Shown here in pieces: positions 11,351 through 24,200 of a stretch of 64,000 nucleotides of DNA. Origin of the DNA: Tetmemena sp. SeJ-2015 (Eukaryota > Ciliophora > Spirotrichea > Sporadotrichida > Oxytrichidae); the NCBI GenBank assembly GCA_027382625.1, contig JAJKFJ010021810.1, forward strand, positions 148,447-212,446. The letters are read 5' to 3'. The notes beneath the pieces are model-generated. The model worked only from the letters and a program-made list of their open reading frames with translations. It searched no databases and was not told the origin of the DNA. Positions within the stretch are counted from its first letter, which is position 1; every line of letters starts with the position of its first letter. The translations under genes were made by a program, and so were the position numbers.

Positions 11351-11869
11351 TCAAGAGTAGAACTCTATTCTCGATGGGGGAATGGCCAGATCGCCATCAT
11401 GAAGCATCCCATATTGAAGGCATGTGAGGAAGGTGACATTTAAAATTTAAATTTATGATTAAAACTTTAAAACTATGTCAGAGCATGAAAACTCTTGCTG
11501 TGTATAATAATTAATTATCACCTCACATGTTCATATTCTATTGAATAGAAGCAGGCATCTGAGGCCCCCTTGGTGATCCAATATCCCATCGTCATGAAGC
11601 TGAAAGACTAGCTGCTTGTAATTCATGAGGTCGTCTATTTGCTCTCTCATCAATGCGAACTCATTCTTCATTCTCTGATTGTCATCGAGGTACTTTTGCT
11701 TTGTCTTTCTGCCAAGAGAGCTGCTTTCTTTGACTTCCTCCTGCTAGCCTGGCCTCGACTTCCTCTTGGGGTTATGGCTGATTTCCCCTTCTAGACTGAA
11801 AAGTTAAGTTTTAAAAGAGCTTCCCACTGTATTGAAGAGTTTTTGAGTCCTGGGCAAATTCAGGTTCAT
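11351..11869 (-). CDS. bZIP/coiled-coil-like protein, partial
   Basis: With TAG/TAA as Gln, the minus frame from ATG 11869 reads NLPRTQKLFNTVGSS, then a basic stretch HNPKRKSRPG, a second basic patch GRKTKQKYLDD and a heptad-like helix NEFALMREQIDDLMNYK. This resembles a basic region plus zipper, though the spacing is not classical. A 135-bp IES lies near the C-terminus; after removal the end reads GGLRCLQYGMLHDGDLAIPP and stops at TGA 11351-11353. The frame continues upstream of the ATG for some codons, so an N-terminal MDS may be missing. A plain coiled-coil protein is the alternative. Confidence 0.45.
11424..11558 (-). other. IES (135 bp), pointer ATGCCT (minus strand)
   Basis: AGGCAT on the plus strand occurs at 11418-11423 and 11553-11558. 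The insert is AT-rich with TGA in the gene frame. Removal joins HQGGLRC to LQYGMLHDGD. Confidence 0.65.
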
Positions 11870-12430
11870 ATGAAGATCAATTGTTCGTTTGGGTTTAAAG
11901 CGTCCCTTCGCTTTTGCTTGCCCCTATTCTCTAGTTTATGCCGGGTTTCTAACGAGAGGACACGTAACTATCCATTTTTTGCAAGATGGACCCAGTCGCA
12001 CTAATCGGGGAAGTAGCAAAGAAGTATGGTTTCCCTCGCATACTCCCGGAAGTTCAGCAGTCAATCCCTTAATTTGTGGAAAGCTGCAACTATGACATGG
12101 GTTTTCCCTTTAAAAACTGAAAAGTTTTTATGCAAGCTATTTACCCCTTTTTGCCCTCTAGGGTGCTTTGAAGAAGTATATGTTTTGCAATTTTCTTTGG
12201 GGGAATATCTCCACAATCCTGAGTGAGGGAAAAAATAAAGCTCCTTTTTGCTCCCGACTTTTCTCTCAGCTGATGGATGTTGACTTGTTGTAACTATTGC
12301 ATCACACCCGTGATAAATCTAAAGTTGAAATAATTAATAATTAAAGTAAGCTTATATATACCCACCTTTATATGCTTGCTTATGATAGAATAATCATTAT
12401 ACAAACAGAGGTATACTATTTGATATTAAA
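11870..12430. other. No supported gene
   Basis: Two overlapping plus-strand frames (about 11889-12226) have erratic composition and no recognisable motif. The last ~130 bases are AT-rich. Nothing further is supported. Confidence 0.35.
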
Positions 12431-13025
12431 ATTATTACTCTATATAATATTAAGTTTTACCTGAATAGTTTCACCATCTGGCACAAATGGAAAACTCTAG
12501 AGGATATTCGCAAGCTCGATAGACTGATCTCAGACACTTTTTCGGCTGATCCGGCATTGATGACTCTGCTCATTAACTGAATCAGGATTAGTAAGACCCA
12601 GAGGATGAACTTGGCCAAGAAGATGATGTCGACAACTGGAGCTTCATTTGCACTCCAGTGATTTCGATACATCTGCAATCCTCCGAGAGAATTCTGCCAT
12701 CAACCATAACTTGGCCTCAGTTGCTAGAGGCAGAAGCTGCTGTACTTAAGCAACTGTCCGACAAGCAATACCCGATGGTCATCTTGGACTCAAAGAAGAA
12801 TTCCAAGGAGCTTGTAGACTGTGGCTTCATAGAGTCATAGCTTGGCTCCGCGAAGTTCTTAGAGAGCCTCTCAAAAGCAGTGTATATCCATTGAGGAGTT
12901 TAATCAAGAAAACTGGGAGCAAACATAGATGAAGAAGAATCGAGAGCCGCAGCTTCAAGTGAGGTCAATCGATTACTGAAGGTAGCTAGGAGATAAATAC
13001 TTTTACGAATTGAGGGTATGGGGCA
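12430..13025 (+). pseudogene. Coding-like fragments upstream of the MT-A70-like gene
   Basis: Three plus-strand frames take turns. Pieces read IWHKWKTLEDIRKLDRLI, then WPQLLEAEAAVLKQLSDKQY with VILDSKKNSKELVDCGF, then EEFNQENWEQTQMKKN and REPQLQVRSIDY. The last piece meets an in-frame TGA and then resumes as RQLGDKYFYELRV. These could be MDSs of the N-terminal part of the downstream MT-A70-like gene or a decayed paralogue. I could not join them by clear pointers. Confidence 0.35.
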
Positions 13026-13099
13026 AACTCTGAACTCTGGGAATGGGAAAAAAACGGGGGGGGTAAGAAAAAACATTGACAGAGTGGCCAGTATCGCAA

Positions 13100-14290
13100 C
13101 TACTTTGTCAGAGTAAAGTCTTGCTCAAAAAAAAAAAATAATGGGGCGCCTTAATCTATCCAGGAAATGATTAAAAACAATATTGGAAAGAGACGAGGCT
13201 GAAGGTCTGGCCTGCTCTTAATACGCAAAGTTCTCTAAGCAGCCAAACTTTGCATACTTAGGCGGAGTTGTCTAGAAAGAGATAAAGGAGAAGTGCTCAA
13301 TTCTCTCAATAAAAATGCTTCAGAGTAAGGTCCGAGATACTTTGGGTGCTTCTATTCCTCTCTCTGTTCTGAGGAGAGTGGCAAAAGAGCGTCTTAAGCT
13401 GAGTTATAAAAAAATTTGAGCCGAGGGTAATTTAGGACTTCATTGGGGACCTCACATTAGTTAAAATATCCTCAGAGAAGGGAAAAAAAATTATCAACAT
13501 AGATGAAAGAGCATCAATGTGATAAATGATTGAAGAGATCCTGGTCTTACAAGGGGGAAAAATATACAGCGACAATCTCAGAGGGTTTATGGGCAATATA
13601 AACGAGGGTATCGAGCGAGGGGATTTCTTTTGCTCTCTCGAGGTCTAACAACAGCAAGAATATACGCTTTCCTTAAGTTGTTCGCTCTTTGATAAGTGAG
13701 GAAAAATTGGGGCAAAAACCCTTTTTCTGCTCGAAATGCAAATATAAAAAGTCAGTTCCCCACCGGAAACTCAGGGTTTTTCAAGCAAGCAACCTACTTG
13801 GGGGTTACCCTTTTTAAAGGCTCCCGGGAAGAAGTTTTTTGCCTTATCAAAAGGAAAATCGGAGCCCACGCTGGCAACCTCAAAGCAGAGGATGCATTGC
13901 CTTATCTAATGAGCTATAAAGCTGGGCTTTGGGTGGGTTTCTGACTCTTTGATGAAGCCCCCTTTCAAGGATGAAAACCCCACTTCTAAAATATATGAAT
14001 ATGAGAAAAGCCCTTTTATCTCATCATATAGATTACCCCAAAAACAATACTATTCAAATTAATCATTCAGGCCTCATCAATGGCGAAAAAAGTCAAAGCG
14101 AAAAACCCTAGGCATAAAAGAAACATTTTGTTGTCGATGCGCAGCTTTTCATAGCAGAAGAATAAAAAGAAATTTCTAATCTTGAATGAGCTATGAATCC
14201 ACAAATTAGGCTTTAAAAGTTGGGAGTAAATTTGCTGCATGTTGTTGCAGCATTTTTACTCCCAATATTCAACATAACAAAAATAACCCC
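13100..14290 (+). mobile_element. Decayed DDE (Tc1/mariner/IS630-type) transposon remnant
   Basis: The remnant lies between the two MT-A70-related blocks. A plus-strand frame at about 13250-13420 carries a helix-turn-helix-like PLSVLRRVAKERLKLSYKKI. Next comes KIINIDERASM (about 13485-13518), resembling the first catalytic Asp strand. In another frame, RSWSYKGEKYTATISEGLWA (about 13540-13600) resembles the Trp-x-x-x-Gly segment after the first Asp. Frames are broken by TGA codons and shifts, and there are odd homopolymers (nine G at about 13055, twelve A at about 13127). I see no clean terminal repeats. The identification is by motif order only. Confidence 0.4.
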
Positions 14291-14541
14291 AAAACCTAAA
14301 ATCAAGAACTTTCAGTCAATATAAGATCATGGAATAGAAAGACTAAAAATTATCCCCACTGCGGGTAAAGCTTTGAGAACAACTCCAGGAGGGTTACTGG
14401 AGTCGAGACCCAATTGTCATCGGTACATTGGTTTGGGTCCCCGAGAACACACAAAGCAGTTATTTGCTTTTAAAAAAAATACAGAACCGCAAGAGACACA
14501 AGAAAGAGTGCAAACAGGGAGGCACAGCTGAGAACCCTAGG

Positions 14542-15318
14542 ATGAACAAGCAGCTTAGTTAGAGAATGATGGTGAAGACAGACTTCGAAAGATTAGAGAA
14601 GGCAAAGTGAGAGGCCTTCGGAGCTCAAGGCATGCTGAAATGCCCTTCATATCTCTACGATGTCAGCCAAGCCTACGCCAACCCCAAGCTTCGCTCCCAC
14701 ATTTTGGGCGTGCTCTCGGCTCGCTTTCCTTTGAGTTTGAGAGCAGATGTGAGAAACAATCATTTCTGGGAGAAGTTGATGAAGATAGTGTCATCGGACT
14801 ATTAAATGCTATTCCAAGTCATAGTGATGGACCTAGCCTGGTAGACCCGCAATACCCTCCCGTATGAATATCTCTCTAAAGCTGCGATAAGGGCAATTCC
14901 AATATCGAGCTTATCTTACAGTGGACTCATATTCTACTGGGTGCTCCCCAAGTATGAGGAATTCGGCTAGCAAGTTTTGGAGGAGAGCGGCCGGAAGCTT
15001 GAGAAAACATTGAGATGGGTCAAGCTCACGTCTCGTGGTGATCTCATCAACTCGAAGCAGGCCTAGTATTCAGAGGAGCATTACTTGATAGGCTCCAAGG
15101 GCTCAGTTGATAAATAGGTTCTTGAAAACCTGCCTTCAGAAATCTACTCTCAAGTGAGGAGCCATTCTGAGAAGCCCGAGGAGCTCTGGGAATGGATTGA
15201 CAAGTACTGCTCGGGATCGCTCAGGTTGGAGATATTCGCCCGCCTTCATGCCGTGAGAAAGTTTACAGTGCATGTGGGCCTTGAGTAGGAAGTGGATCCA
15301 ACTTTGAAGATTGAATGA
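14542..15318 (+). pseudogene. MT-A70-like methyltransferase-fold protein with degenerate DPPW motif
   Basis: MT-A70 proteins (METTL3/14, ciliate MTA1/MTA9) make N6-methyladenine in RNA or DNA. The frame contains SLRADVRNNHFWEKLMK and then QVIVMDLAWQTRNTLPYEYL where the family has DPPW, so catalytic residues are altered to DLAW. The conserved C-terminal part follows: HYLIGSKGSVDK, then VRSHSEKPEELWEWIDKYC and LRLEIFARLHAVRKFTVHVG. A TGA at 14608-14610 interrupts the frame if ATG 14542 is used; a start at the downstream ATG of MLKCPSYLYDV would avoid it. No IES is evident in about 780 bases, unlike every neighbour. It may be a catalytically inactive MTA9-like partner or a germline pseudogene. 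Confidence 0.6.
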
Positions 15319-15389
15319 GATGAGCATGCAGGACAGGTATTAGCTTAATATAATTAGCAAAAATTAGAAATTCAAACTTAAATTCATGT

Positions 15390-18175
15390 TCATGCATAAT
15401 ATTATTTTCTCAATCTCCTCTTTGCATTATTTTAAAATCTTCTTTTTTTGTGTCCTGCAAAGCCTTGGGCTACCTTATATAAGCAATATTTTAAAAAACT
15501 CTGTACAGTCTATGAAGATGCATTATAATTTTACTACTACTTCAAATTTTTATCTTTAATTTCCAAGCAAGAATCTAGTAATCTATTCGCTAGGATGATT
15601 TGCATCTACTAATTTTGCTGATTAGTAAGTTAAGGCTCATCGAAGTTCCGCATAAATTGGCTTTGACTTTCAACTTGCTTATTCTGCTATTAAGGAGATT
15701 CACTCATAAATTCATTCTGCATGAGCTAGTGTATGTTTTGTGTTTAATTGAGTTATCCTTATAAATCCTTAATTGTACTATTGAGCAACTTGAGCTTTTT
15801 ATCTTTCTCCTTAACTTGATGGAAGATATCTGCTTAAAGCCTTTCATAATTGATTTGCAGTTGCTGACTCTAATCCTAAAATTCCTTAACTTTCTTTCTT
15901 TCTAAGTTTAGTAGTCTCTTCATTTCAATGACTTCCTATTCAAACTCATTTTCTTTGTCTATCAGCATATTCTTCAGCCTCTTTTCAGACAGCTCATACT
16001 TGCTAATTTAAGTCCTCAGCTAATGGATTTTCAATTTATACTTCTCCTTTAACTGTGAAGCATTCAGAATCTGAGATTATGATGGCTGAATAGCCTTTTA
16101 AGCTGAGCTTTGAGCTCTTTCCTTTTTCAAATTATCAAGTTGCTTATTAACTGAATATAATTGGGTCATCAGCTCTTAATTTTTCTCATTGAAGCTCTCT
16201 AATTATAGACTAAGATCTGATATCTAGCTTTTATATTGAACGGTTTGAGTTTCTTAGTCTCTAATTTGGAATGATGAATTTTGAATTTACGATGCTAGTG
16301 CATCTTTTTGCTGCTTATGAAGATCAATCTCAGCTTTAAGGGAGCTAATAACTTGCTTAAGATCAGAAACTTGATTTTCGTATTACTCTCTTATCTACTC
16401 TAATTTGAGTTCTTAAGCAAGGATGGAACTCAGATCCTCTTTAATTTAAGACTGCTTTAGAATAGAATTGATTTGCTAGACATTTGCGAAATTCAAAGGT
16501 CCTTTGGGGATTGGAGAGAAATCTTCGTTTAACCTCTTTTGCTTTGTAGGAGTTGTTGTAAAGCTCTTTTAAGCTGATTAAGATACTCCTATTCTTCCCT
16601 AATTTGAGAAAGAAGAGCTCTGTCTTTTGTGCACCTTTGGTTTATTATTGCTTGGATCATCTCTGTCAGCCTTTTCAATTGGCTCCTTACTTTGAGTAAT
16701 CTTATCATCCACCTTATTTTCAAGCTTTTAAATCTTCTTTTCAAGTTTGGACTTTTCAACAGCATGAGTTTGCTTTATCCCACTAATCATGATATCTTAC
16801 TCAAACTTCAAAGATTCCAACTCCTTCTCAAGATCTCGCAGCTTTTTGTTGTTTGATCTAATTAGCTTGTTCTCACTTCTCTGTTGATGTTGAATATGTA
16901 CCTTCTCGGTATCAAGTCTCCTTTTCTCATTGCTGAAATACTCCATGCTTTGAAATATACTACTAATTATAATTAGTCCTCACTCATGCTTTGCTTGAAT
17001 TTGAAATTGCTTCCATCAAATTCTTTCATCATTCTCTACTTCTCATCTTACTAGTGATCCAGTTTTAATTCGAGCTCTTTAACTTTGAGCACTTTTTCGA
17101 TCTTCAAGTGGTCATATTCAAATCTTAGATGCTCTAATCTCTCCTCTAGGCTACGCACCTTCTTCTAACCTGATTCAGCCTATTGTTTGACTTCTTCAAG
17201 TTGCCTATCTAACTATCTTACTTGCTCGTTGTGCCTGTTCTTCAGCTCCTTTAGTTCAGTGCTCACTATTTCATTCTAGAGGGTAAGCTCTTTTATCAAT
17301 TCAGCTTGCTGCTATTCAGCTGAACCCTATAGCCCACTCAAGCTACTAGTGTTACTATCAAATGTAAAATATAGAAATGCTTTAAGCATCTTCTCAGTCA
17401 CTTTCTTTAAATTGCTCTCTCTTTCTGCTGACTCTTAGACTTGCAATTTTAGCAAGTCCACTTGTTGCTCTAGCACTGCTTTCGTTTTGGAGAACTCACT
17501 TTCCTTAGATCTTATTTACTTTTTTAAGTCTTAGTTCTCTAAATCTAATCGATCTCTGTCCCTTTCGAGCAAGTGGTACTGATTATCGAAATTGTTCGAA
17601 ATAAAGGGCTGAGAATGAGTCTGAAGCAAATTTGGATTGCCGTTTTGGCAAGGATTGATATAGTTGAGACAGGTGTTTGAGCCTGAGGGAGCCATCTAAG
17701 TCATATTAGTGGAGAGATCACCCCCGGCTTAGCTCTGATTAACGACTCCTTAGCCTGCAATGCCTTGAGTGATGGTAGATAACTTAGGACAGCTGCTTAC
17801 TGAATTCAAATTGCCATAATTCAACTGATTGTTGCTGTTACTGTGAGTCATTTAATAATGGCCGCCGTGGAGATATTGATTCTAATGTACGAAGGACTAT
17901 TGCTAGATGGTGTACATAGGTTGCTGCTGGTGTGAAATGTGATGGAGCTAGTGGTTGCTATTTGTGTTGCTATTTGTATTTGAGACTTGATTGAGATTAT
18001 TAAGATTGAGCTTTAAACTAGGATGGAGTTTGGCACTGAAGAGGTCTCTAGCAGTTTGAGGCGCACTCAGGGTATTTTAAGAGGAGGAGTTGCGTAGGTT
18101 GCGTCTGTTTAGGTAAGGAGACAGCGAGAGTGAAGATGCCGTCTGATGCTGGTAGTTTATGGTTTAACTGTCCAT
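15390..18175 (-). CDS. Long coiled-coil protein
   Basis: I recognise no specific family. From ATG 18175 there is a ~170-residue Asn/Gln/Ser-rich disordered head with short His- and Gln-runs, followed by some 650 residues of nearly uninterrupted heptad-like coiled coil rich in Lys, Glu, Gln and Leu (about 17600-15450). A short polar gap with PTKQKRLNEDFSPIPKGP lies near 16510. One IES with an 8-bp pointer was resolved. The stop is TGA 15390-15392. A structural role (centrosomal, basal-body or golgin-like) is plausible from architecture alone. It is divergent with the AIR9-like gene, with 81 bp between start codons. Confidence 0.7.
16952..16992 (-). other. IES, 8-bp pointer AAAGCATG (minus strand)
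   Basis: CATGCTTT on the plus strand occurs at 16944-16951 and 16985-16992. Removal joins GSNFKFKQSM to EYFSNEKRRLDTEKV and restores the coiled-coil frame. Confidence 0.9.
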
Positions 18176-18256
18176 TTAAATTTAAATCCTACAATTGGAG
18201 CTGATTATTAACCATAGTGACAATGTGAATTGCTTGCAGAAGTAGGACCTATTGAA

Positions 18257-21200
18257 ATGGATGAAATTATTTCAGAGAGAATAGCTGAGGCACTGTAATT
18301 TCATTAAGCAAGGGATTTCAGCAAACTGACTTTTGATATAACTCTTGACAAGCTGAACTAATTGAAAACAGCTACCAAACTTCCAGTTAAATGCAAACTA
18401 CATTTAGAGAGGAAACTCATTTAATTCATCAGCTCTGCAAGCCTAAATTGTAATTTTAGTTGATTCGAGAGTTAGAAATTTAAATTCAATTGGAAATGAA
18501 AAAATTCCTCAATAAGGAGAAACTTTAGTCAACGCTTACAGGGGCTATATCCAAAGCACGAACTTCCATCGCAAATGTCCAAAATAGAAACTTCTAATTT
18601 ATTCTATTAACTTTGATGTAATTTTACATTTAAACAAGGAGAACATGAATTAAATCCAGTATGATGAGGGAGAGGACGGTGATTTTATAATAGAGGATGA
18701 TTCAACTACCGATAACTTTCTTTATAAAAGGATCAAGCTCCTCAATATCTCAATCATTTTAAGAACCAGCTTAAAAGTAAACTTTATAATATGAAAATTA
18801 TTGATTCTAGGATTTCAGCTAGCAGCTCAAAAGCAGATGCTCCTCTCGATCTGTAAGATGTACTAAGAGATGAGAAATCTTATGGTGAAGAAGAGCAGGA
18901 CATGATACTTTAAACTTCTATTCCTTAAAATGTAAGACATAGTGCTTATAGTGCTTATTATCTTTTTTAGAATTTATTCGATGAAAACTCCTTCAACTTT
19001 CAACTATAAGGTGGTCCTTTACAAACAAGCGTGCTGATAGCAACCGCTACGATGAAGAAAGGTGAAAACATTGGGTTGCCTGTACCTCTTCACTGCACTT
19101 GGTATAACGTGAGTCCCCTCAACAATGAATTTTAAGTAATCGAGAACGTGAGTGGCTCTTGCTACTAGCCAAGCATAGATGATGTGGGTAGCAGAATATG
19201 TGTGCATGCAATTCCAGCCAGTGATGCAGAGGAATACCAAGGCATGCCCATGTTTGCAGAAGTAATTAAGTTTAAGGAATTCTAAATGAGGATATCCTTT
19301 TACATTTTAATAGAGAATAGTTCCTTTTTTGAAATTTATAAGCTCTGCAACTGGAGAAAGCTTATTTGAAGCTTTTATCTCAGAAGAAGATGTAGATTTT
19401 AGAATTGTGAGGCATGTGAATAACAAGCTAGAGATTACTTAATCTGGTTAAAATTCATAAACAATAAATATGAGTAAGTGTGCTCCACCTGCTTTAATTG
19501 GATCATTCAGTCTGAAGAACAATAGTGAAAGGGATATCTTCATTGGCTTCCTGAAAGAATTGAAGATTAAATTACAATAAGGCAGTGACTCGAATTATGA
19601 TATTGAAGAGAGTAAGTAAATTGAAAAGGAAGAGGAGGAAGAGGCTCCCGAGATATCTGAGGTTGCAATAACTGTTTAGAGCGATATAATTCAAGATCAA
19701 TAGTTATTAAGTACTGACATATAACTACAACAGCGACAATAATAGGAATTATCTTCAGTTTTAGTTTCCGAAACACAATCAGAGAATCAAATAGTTGAAG
19801 AAGAGTAAAAGTTAGTAAATCAATCAGAGAATGAGCAGAGAAGTCAACAAAATTATGAATAAGAAAATTCTCAAGAGGAGCAAAATCATGAATATCAACT
19901 CTCTTAACAGTAAGAAGATTAATAAATCGGTGAGGAAGGGAAATTATTAAGCGAATTGGAACCAAACCAGCAAGAGATTAATGATACAAATTTGAAATAA
20001 ATCAAGATTAATGAAGAGATTTAGAATGTTAAGGCAGAAATTTTCCTAGAAGATACTTAATTGGATGTAGAGCAACAACCGAAAGCAGAAGAATCTTAAA
20101 TTCTTCCCTCAACTTCAATTGTAAAGGAAGCACCAAAAGCTAATCTTGATTATTTTTATGAAATTAAAATTTTTAGAGATTTCGACTTTGACTTCAAAGA
20201 CTATGAGAAGCAATAGCAATAGTAAAGCATCATACAAGGAAATCAATAAGAACATAACTTTTTCTCAGATTTGCATAGTATTTTACCACCACAGGCTAAG
20301 GTTGACTAGAGTCTTGCTAAAAATTTCTCTTTTCAAACTCCCCTGGACTTATCACTGATCCCTACTGATTTTCCTCCACCCATTCATGCTCAAAGTATTA
20401 CTAAAAAGAGCAAGCTTCCATAGATGCCACCTAGGGATTCACTTTTAGAAAATAATAAGTCTCCAGATAAGTAGAGTAGAGATAATTTGCAAACAGCAGA
20501 GCAAATTTAGCTAGGCTCAATTTCAACTTCTGAGAGTTCAAGTGCCAATAAAAGCTCAGACTCCTAGATTCAGGATTTGTAGAACAAGAATAGCGACCTA
20601 TCATAGAAATTGACTACCTTTAGATAGAATTATGCCAAGAAGCTCGAGCAATTGAAGCAAGCGGAGGAGCTTATATCGAAACTAAGATTTAATATAGGTC
20701 GTATTTTTTTTAAGATCCGACGTGAGTTTCTTCAAACAAGAAGCTTCACTCTATGAGAAAGAGAATAAAAAGATGAGCAAGCAGTTGGGGCAAATGATGG
20801 CTCAAAAGGAACTATCAGATGCAAATTTTTTGAACTAACTGGGATTAGAAGGGACATAGAAGCGAGACTCAAATTAGATATCAGCTGCTTCTTAAAGTCT
20901 AAGCAGAGCGATATTAGAAGACGAGTCAGTTTAGACAGAGGAGTTTCTAGTAGAGCAGGATTCTAATTACAAAACTTTCGTTTAAACTATCGAGGCATTA
21001 AACCAAGAAAAGTAAGAAAAAATATCCAAAGATTCAATATTAATGTTAGTCTTGAAGTCCTTTCAAAACTCTGGGGAGGGTAGATACAAATTTAAATTTA
21101 AATAGAAATGATGTTTAAAGAAAACTTAACAACTCACAAATTTCAAAATGAGGGACATTTAAACTAGCCTACATACAAGTTTTCTCAAAGTAACTCACAG

Positions 21201-24200
21201 CATTTGAGTGATTCCTAGGTCTTAGGACTACCACCAAGATTTGAAAATATCCTAAGCTAGAGAACTAATAACTAAATGAAAGAGGTCAAAAGTGATGATG
21301 TGTTGAAAGATATTTAAAATCATCTACTTGAAAGCTTGAACTAACAACCTATATTTCAAAAGCTCCTCCCAAATCAAGCAGTAAAATTGTGAATATAATT
21401 TTTATTTTCTCATTTTTAAGCAGCAGAAACTTATGATAAATCAATTCATAGCGCATAGAAGTACAATTCTAATCAGGACTAATTTTCAAGTTGCTATATT
21501 TTAAGATCTCATCTTTATTAAGTTCCTCTCTTGAATCGAGTGCCAAGCTTTAAACCCCCATCGAAAAGTAGGAGCAATAAATGCATCGTGGAAATATTCT
21601 ACTGATAGACGATTTAGTTTAGGAGCAAACACCATAACCAAATTCATATTCAAGGGTGATCTAGCAGTAGCTTATATAAAATCAGAGTACTTACAGCAAG
21701 CCATTCTATAGCGTCGATTGCGTTAATGATAATTCTAAGGATATGCAAGCACTCAGATACTTAGAGAGCTTGTAGAGCTCTATTGCCAAGGGCTAAACTC
21801 AAACAACTAGCGCTTATACTTCCAATAGCGCCTAAGACGGTGAAGTCGCTCGAATTCAATTGAAGTTTAAGAATTGCGAAGTAAGACTCTAGGTTTTGAA
21901 AAAGTTGGCAGCAGAGTAATTTATTCCAAATCGTTTTATTTTAGTAGCACTTAACTTTAAATGAGAAGAAAGTGGAATAGGTGCAATTCAAGTTGCAAGA
22001 GCAAATTTCTAAGTGGTAGCAAATATCTAATGAAATTCAAATTTTTAAGTCTCAAAACGATTTCGAGTCCCTCAAACTTCTAATTTCTTCTTTAGAGGCA
22101 CAACAAGAAGCTTTAGATTAACAGATAGATCTCTTGCAAGCTGAGCTTTTTAAGTAGCCTTAGCTTAATGCTACCTCAGCGATAGCCTCTTCAAAAGATT
22201 ACTCCCAATCCTAGCCAGATAGAATTCCAGCAAGATTGAACTTTTCAAACAACTAAGGGCAAATTAATAATTTAGAGGACGCTAAAGCAAGAGCCATTCA
22301 AATTATAAGCTTCACAAAGAAGCTGAATCCATCCCAGAATGTAACTGGAAATACAAAATTTGCTTCACTTCGCCAAACTCTTGGCATTGAATCACAAATT
22401 GATCAAAGCTTAGTCGATAACGCAAAGTCTCTAACCTAATTATATAATTCCAATATAAGGTCTTTAATTATTTGAGATCCTGGAGAATGAGATAAACAAC
22501 ATGAGCATAGGGTACGAAAAGAGAGATGATGCCAGGCAAGAAATAAACCAGAAAATGATTCAAGCTCTAAAACAGTAGCACTTTAAGGACTCAATGAACC
22601 TCAAATACGAATATGAACTCAAGATGCAGCAATAATAGCTTAAATTTGAAGATTACTTGGCAACTCAAATAAATGAAGTAAAGCAGTGCTAGACTGATTT
22701 TGCACTTAATCAAGAAATCTTACTGCTTAATTCTTTAATATTTTTAAGTTTTTTTTCTCGATTATAAGTTTTCTGAGATTGAGAAACTGCATCTGACTAT
22801 TCAGCAAAGTCTTAACGAGATTCAGTATCTGAAAATGAACTAAGACTAATTAGTAGAGGAGAAGTTGAATTTTGTGAGATCTTCTATGCTCCAAGAGTCA
22901 CAGCAAAAAGAGCAACTGCTCTTCTCAGAGATATAGAAAGACATGAAACTAATTAAGAAGGACTGGAAAATCCAAGCTAAGTAGTAAAAGGCTGAATTTG
23001 ATAAAATTAATAAGGCCAAGGACTAAGAAATTGAGGATCTTAGGAATCAACTCTCTATGAGAGAAGAACAAGTTAGATTCGAGAATGATAAGTACAGTGG
23101 ACTTAAATCCTTAGAGGAGGAGAAATATGAGAAGAGACTCTCATTGATAAAGAAAATGCATGAGGAGTAGATTACTGAGCTGAAGAGAGCGATAGAGGAG
23201 AGAGAGCGAGAACTTGAGGCTCAGATAAGTTAGTTCACTAAATAGAGGGATGACATCTATGTGAAGGCAAAAGAAGAGGCCAGAAAAGAGGACAAACAGA
23301 AAACAGACAAGTATCTCAGCAAAATTGAGAGAATAAAGCAGCAGGAGATAGCCATGTCAAGAAGATAGCAGAAGGAGCAAGTTAATGAACTGAGAGACCA
23401 AATTTAAGAAATTCAAGAGAAGTTCTCAAAGTTTTTGGCAGTTCAGGAAAGTTAATAAAATTGTAAAGATACAGCGAAAACTCCAGACCAGAGCTTCAAT
23501 CCTACTTAATCCCAGGACTTGCCTGGCTTAGAAATTCAATAACTGAAAGAAAGTCTCGGACTGCTGAACAGTAAAATACTATCTCTAAATTAGGGAAATA
23601 ACTAATCAAATAATGATAAAAGATCATTAGAAAGATCAACTGCTTCTGGTAGGTCTTAAAATAGACTAGAGAAATATAAACAATCAGTATTTGGCACTCT
23701 ATAATCGAGTAGGCCTCAAAACTAAAGTATGTCATGTGAAAGATTATCCTCTTACTAATCATCCAAGCTTACTCAAATCAAAATTTATTTAATTTGTATA
23801 TAAATGGTGAAACATCAAGAAGATTTGAACAACTAAACTATTATAATTCTAAATCATCGAAATCAAAAGCTTGATGATTCCAAGAAATTACAATCTCCCA
23901 TAAAAGTATCTGATAATATGTCAATTACAGGAGTTTAAGAGGCATCCTTAGATCTCTAAGTTTAAAAGTAAAGGACTTTTGGTTTATAATGTGAACTAGG
24001 TGATAGACTTTTTGAAGCCTTAGATTTTAGAGTTTGTTTGAGATGTGGCCTAAATGATAAAATTTCAAAGGATAAGTGTGAATACCACCCAGCTAAATGC
24101 CATTCAAAGATTGGTACTGCCAAGTATCAGTACTCCGCAGAGTGGCATAAGTGCTAATAGCAGTGTGACAAGAATATAAGTCCAAAAGATAAAGACTAAA

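Noticed and set aside
14030..14300. CCCCAAAA-like strings as telomeric ends of a TBE element or nanochromosome
   Set aside because: Only single CCCCAAAA units occur (about 14036 and 14287); no tandem telomeric repeat is present, and similar short strings are expected by chance.
19567..19965. 132-codon minus-strand ORF
   Set aside because: It is the shadow of the Glu/Gln-rich linker of the AIR9-like gene, which is open on the plus strand for far longer.
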